Below, one piece after another: positions 41,737-44,384 of a stretch of 44,384 nucleotides of DNA. The DNA comes from Candidatus Peregrinibacteria bacterium. GTDB lineage: Bacteria > Patescibacteriota > Gracilibacteria > CAIRYL01. The stretch covers positions 1-44,384 of the forward strand of contig JACRHZ010000069.1 in assembly GCA_016220175.1 (NCBI GenBank), in the 5' to 3' direction. The notes under the pieces are model-generated. The model worked only from the letters and a program-made list of their open reading frames with translations, ran no database searches and was not told where the DNA came from. Both the position numbers and the translations under genes were made by a program. Each line of letters opens with the position of its first letter. The stretch's first letter is position 1.

Positions 41737-42621
41737 ATGAATCGCATGCTCCATCATCCTGAATTTCTTCAAAAACTTCTTCGTCCTGTTTCTCTTGAGG
41801 ATCGGAAAATTTTTCTTGAATATTTTCAAAAATATCCACCTCAGATCTCGAATCTTCTTTTCGCAAATATTTTTTGCCTTGCGGAAATATATCATCTCAA
41901 ATTTTGTGAATATAAGAACCATCTTCTCATCTCCTTTCGCGATGAAACTCCACTCTTAAAATTCCTTCCCCCAGTTGGTCCAGATCCTGCTGAAATTCTT
42001 ACAGAACGCCTTCCTGAAATCGAGGAATACTCATGGAAATATGTTGATGAAGGGATTATCAAAAATCTACCACAAAACGTGAAGAATGTTTTTGAAAGAG
42101 ACACCTCTGACTATGCTTATAAAATCGAAGATTTGTGTAATTTGCGCGGAAAAAAATTTGATGGAAAAAGAAACTTTATAAAACGATTTTTGGAATATCA
42201 TCCCGAAGTAAAACTCCTCACTTCAGAAATGATTCCCGAAGCAAGACTCCTTGAAGAAGAATGGTTTGAGCATCGTAAAAAAAGTGTTTCTCTCTTGGTA
42301 GAACATAATTCGCTTCTCAGAGCCTTCGATTTTTTCTCCTCACTTTTTCTCTCTGGAATTGCAGTTTTTGTGGAGAAAAAAATGGTGGGATTTGCTTGCG
42401 GAGAAGCATTAAATACACGTACTTTTGTGGAACAATTCGAAAAATCGGATGATGAGTATGTCGGAATTTCTCCATTTCTCCTTCATGAATTCGCACGATT
42501 TCTCCCGAAAAATTTTACGTACCTCAATCGTGAAGACGATCTCGGAATTCCCGGACTCAGAAAAGCAAAGGAAAGTTGGTATCCTGAATTTCTCGTAAAA
42601 AAATACGCAGTGGAGTCGTGA
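41737..42621 (+). CDS. DUF2156 (GNAT-like, phosphatidylglycerol lysyltransferase-type) protein
   Basis: 294 residues with a two-lobe GNAT-like layout. The second lobe carries family marks: YAYKIEDLCNLRGKKFDGKRN, the segment LSGIAVFVEKKMVGFACGEAL, and YLNREDDLGIPGLRKAKESW near the end. DUF2156 is related to the aminoacyl-transfer domain of MprF and to Fem-type peptidyltransferases, so the product may move an amino acid or acyl group onto a lipid or other small molecule. It has no membrane helices, unlike full MprF. It is convergent with the DUF4139 gene, with 7 bp between stops. Confidence 0.8.
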   Translation: MNRMLHHPEFLQKLLRPVSLEDRKIFLEYFQKYPPQISNLLFANIFCLAEIYHLKFCEYKNHLLISFRDETPLLKFLPPVGPDPAEILTERLPEIEEYSWKYVDEGIIKNLPQNVKNVFERDTSDYAYKIEDLCNLRGKKFDGKRNFIKRFLEYHPEVKLLTSEMIPEARLLEEEWFEHRKKSVSLLVEHNSLLRAFDFFSSLFLSGIAVFVEKKMVGFACGEALNTRTFVEQFEKSDDEYVGISPFLLHEFARFLPKNFTYLNREDDLGIPGLRKAKESWYPEFLVKKYAVES

Positions 42622-42628
42622 ACTTATT

Positions 42629-44152
42629 TTACCAACACCTCTTTATGGTGTACTTCACGATTTTTTCTTCATTCGCTCCGAGAAATGCTTTCGTTTTAAA
42701 TCTTCCCGCTTCTTCTTTTTCCCAAGAGGCATCGCTGCCTATGATTTCAATTTCATTTCCCCACCACTCATCTGCATAGATAGTTACTGAAACTTTTTCA
42801 TCTTTCCGATTGTGGACTTCTACCTCTTCTTCCACAAATTCACATGTTTTTCCAATGGGAAGAAGTTTGTCCTGAGTTCTCCGATTCATCTCCCTTTTTT
42901 CCACGGTTACGTCAAAGACGTTTCCGAGAAATAATCGAACTTCTTCGTTTTTGGGAGTGTGATCGATACTATCCTCACCAATGAATTGAAGTGATCCTTC
43001 GGAATCAGCTTGATACACTCTCGCTGTTCCTGCAGGAAGTGGCATTCCCATATTATTTTTTTCAGAATTTTCAAAGAAAATTTCTGCGCGAATACGAGAA
43101 CCATCTTTTTGCGGATCATAAACAAGTTCCTTTTCCACGGGGACACTTGGAATTTCGAGAAGAGAAATTTGTTTTTCACTTCGAGCGAGAATATCAGTCG
43201 GAGTATCGAGCGAATAAAGATGATATTCGAATAAATTTTCCTGAACAAAGGCAGGTTGTGGCGCCATCAACTTTTCTTCAGCATATCCATAGTCTGCCAT
43301 TGGCGCATATCCACCGGAAAAAGGCTGAACTCTATTCACTTCCCCCGCAACGAGTTTAAGTTTTGCCGCAGGAAATGTTGTTCCTGATGAATTTGTAAGA
43401 GTGGTCCATCCCTTCAAAAAAATCTCAGTATTTTTTTCATTCACTTCTGCAACATAATCAGCTTTCCAGCTAAATCCTGTCGAGAGATAACTCGTTTCTG
43501 TCTCGTGTTTCCCATCTTCAGGAGAAAAGAGTGTCCAAATAAGTGTTGGCTTGATAATAAGACCATCGGGGAGTTTTTCAAATGAAATATCTTCGGGATT
43601 ACTGACGGCCATGACTTTGTCTTCTGTTTGGAGCACAACATTCCCCCAGTCAGAAGAAAGAAGTGTCCCTGAAACCGTTTGCACAGTATCGCCTCTTGTG
43701 ACATTTACCGAAACCTTTTTTCCGAGATATTTTTCGAGAAGTTTTTCCTTTGAGACAAGATCAAATGAAAATGTCTGATCAAAAACCGATGCTACATTTT
43801 TTGCAAGATCTTGAAAGAGAACGGAAGAACTCATAATTCCTTCGGGGACATCTGTAAATTTTACCTGATTCGCACCTTTCTTGAGATCAATTTCGCGATA
43901 TTCTTTCACGAGTGCAAGATCACCATTATACACCGTGAGCGCAACAGATTCTTTTTCCCCCGCATCAGCGCTTGCTAATTCTGTGAAAAAATTCAAAGGT
44001 TTTTCTGTAGTAGTTTTATGCACATATGTAATCGGCTCATATCGCGGAATAGTTCGCGTATTTTGCGTTTTTGTTGGAAGAAGAAGGGAAATACCAAAAA
44101 GCGCAAGGATTCCAAGAATTCCTGCTATCCACGTAAGAATTTGCTTTTTCAT
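42629..44152 (-). CDS. DUF4139 membrane-anchored protein
   Basis: 507 residues. An N-terminal hydrophobic segment (ILTWIAGILGILALFGISLLL) anchors or exports it. The rest follows the DUF4139 plan: VALTVYNGDLALVKEYREIDL and QVKFTDVPEGIMSSSV near the start, a DWGNVVLQTED strand, YLSTGFSWKADYVAEVN, and the core AEIFFENSEKN, MPLPAGTARVYQADSEG and VEVHNRKDEKVSVTIYADEWW. DUF4139 proteins are secreted or mucoidy-associated and their biochemical role is unknown. The start is ATG 44150-44152 with no Shine-Dalgarno. Confidence 0.85.
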   Translation of the reverse strand: MKKQILTWIAGILGILALFGISLLLPTKTQNTRTIPRYEPITYVHKTTTEKPLNFFTELASADAGEKESVALTVYNGDLALVKEYREIDLKKGANQVKFTDVPEGIMSSSVLFQDLAKNVASVFDQTFSFDLVSKEKLLEKYLGKKVSVNVTRGDTVQTVSGTLLSSDWGNVVLQTEDKVMAVSNPEDISFEKLPDGLIIKPTLIWTLFSPEDGKHETETSYLSTGFSWKADYVAEVNEKNTEIFLKGWTTLTNSSGTTFPAAKLKLVAGEVNRVQPFSGGYAPMADYGYAEEKLMAPQPAFVQENLFEYHLYSLDTPTDILARSEKQISLLEIPSVPVEKELVYDPQKDGSRIRAEIFFENSEKNNMGMPLPAGTARVYQADSEGSLQFIGEDSIDHTPKNEEVRLFLGNVFDVTVEKREMNRRTQDKLLPIGKTCEFVEEEVEVHNRKDEKVSVTIYADEWWGNEIEIIGSDASWEKEEAGRFKTKAFLGANEEKIVKYTIKRCW

Positions 44153-44218
44153 TTTCTGAGAGAAAAATCATCATCCACTATACGAGGAATATTTTCGGAA
44201 GTGAAGAGAGATTTCTCC

Positions 44219-44249
44219 CTAATTCCTAATTCCTGATTCCTACTTCCTG
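44219..44249. repeat. GGAATTAG short tandem repeat (second site)
   Basis: Four imperfect units (complement of GGAATTAG, GGAATCAG and GGAAGTAG) lie between the DUF4139 gene and the IS end. The unit is the same as at 37042-37086. Confidence 0.65.
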
Positions 44250-44251
44250 AT

Positions 44252-44384
44252 GGCTTTGTTGCACAAATCATAATATAGAGACTCAGGAAAGAGCAATTTT
44301 CTTTTTCTAAGGTTTTCATACTATTTTGTAACTTTTTGGCATTCCGAGAGCAGTCATACTATTCAAAGCAGAACATATAAGAAA
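44252..44384 (-). mobile_element. IS5-family insertion sequence, 3' end only (right copy)
   Basis: Exact inverted copy of 8-140. The outer tip is GGCTTTGTTGCACAAATC. The insertion is in the spacer upstream of the DUF4139 gene, next to the GGAATTAG repeat. The remainder lies outside the window. Confidence 0.8.
44316..44384 (-). CDS. IS5-family transposase, C-terminal fragment (right copy)
   Basis: The last 22 codons and stop (TGA) of the same transposase as at 2-76, on the opposite strand and identical in sequence where they overlap. Confidence 0.6.
   Translation of the reverse strand, partial: FLICSALNSMTALGMPKSYKIV

Noticed and set aside
1-44384. Terminal inverted repeats of a linear plasmid or virus
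   Set aside because: The repeat contains an IS5-like terminus and a transposase C-terminus, and the window has chromosomal genes such as glyS and a tRNA. Contig ends at IS copies explain it better.

Overview
The window looks like chromosomal DNA from a Candidate Phyla Radiation bacterium, most likely a Peregrinibacteria-type lineage. The reasons are AT-rich DNA, TGA used as a normal stop (so not the code-25 Gracilibacteria/Absconditabacteria), several S-layer-homology (SLH) surface proteins, a CxxC-x17-CxxC protein typical of CPR genomes, and many short hairpins. I see no Shine-Dalgarno motif upstream of the starts I inspected. The taxonomic call is inference from gene content; no rRNA is present.

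Layout. Both ends (1-140 and 44252-44384) are the same 133-bp end of an IS5-family insertion sequence in opposite orientation, each carrying the transposase C-terminus, so the window is bounded by IS copies. The left copy cuts off the start of an SLH plus caspase-like protease gene. Then come a CxxC protein, a DEAD-box helicase, a Bro-N antirepressor-like gene, a tRNA-Gln surrounded by partial copies of its own ends, a DUF2231 membrane protein and a 2314-residue beta-helix surface protein with C-terminal SLH domains. A possible structured leader RNA lies upstream of the giant gene. Next is a Gld-type ABC operon (GldA, a GldF-GldG fusion, DUF4340) followed by an ABC exporter, and then a nitroreductase on the other strand.

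The centre (20074-35415) is the most unusual part. Seven tandem, same-strand paralogues (CR1-CR7) each encode a ~555-residue cysteine-rich protein with zinc-ribbon ends and a repetitive middle. They are interleaved with a DUF4143 AAA ATPase and three toxin-antitoxin modules: MntA/HepT, an RHH-like/RelE-like pair and a Phd/PemK-like pair. Three of the four insertions sit directly upstream of, and co-directional with, a paralogue (4-bp overlap, 7-bp gap, 17-bp gap), so those paralogues look like operon partners. Most paralogues have a hairpin just after their stop codon, a 73-bp structured element is copied at two of these sites 13.7 kb apart, and a 10-codon relic of an eighth paralogue remains. 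I do not recognise a described system with this architecture.

The right part holds a membrane-anchored TPR protein, glycyl-tRNA synthetase, an HNH-like gene, a divergent ECF-like sigma factor that appears leaderless, a small MerT-like membrane protein, an SLH protein, a DUF2156 acyltransferase-like protein and a DUF4139 protein, then the second IS end. Overall the window combines envelope and surface genes with a repeat-rich accessory array.
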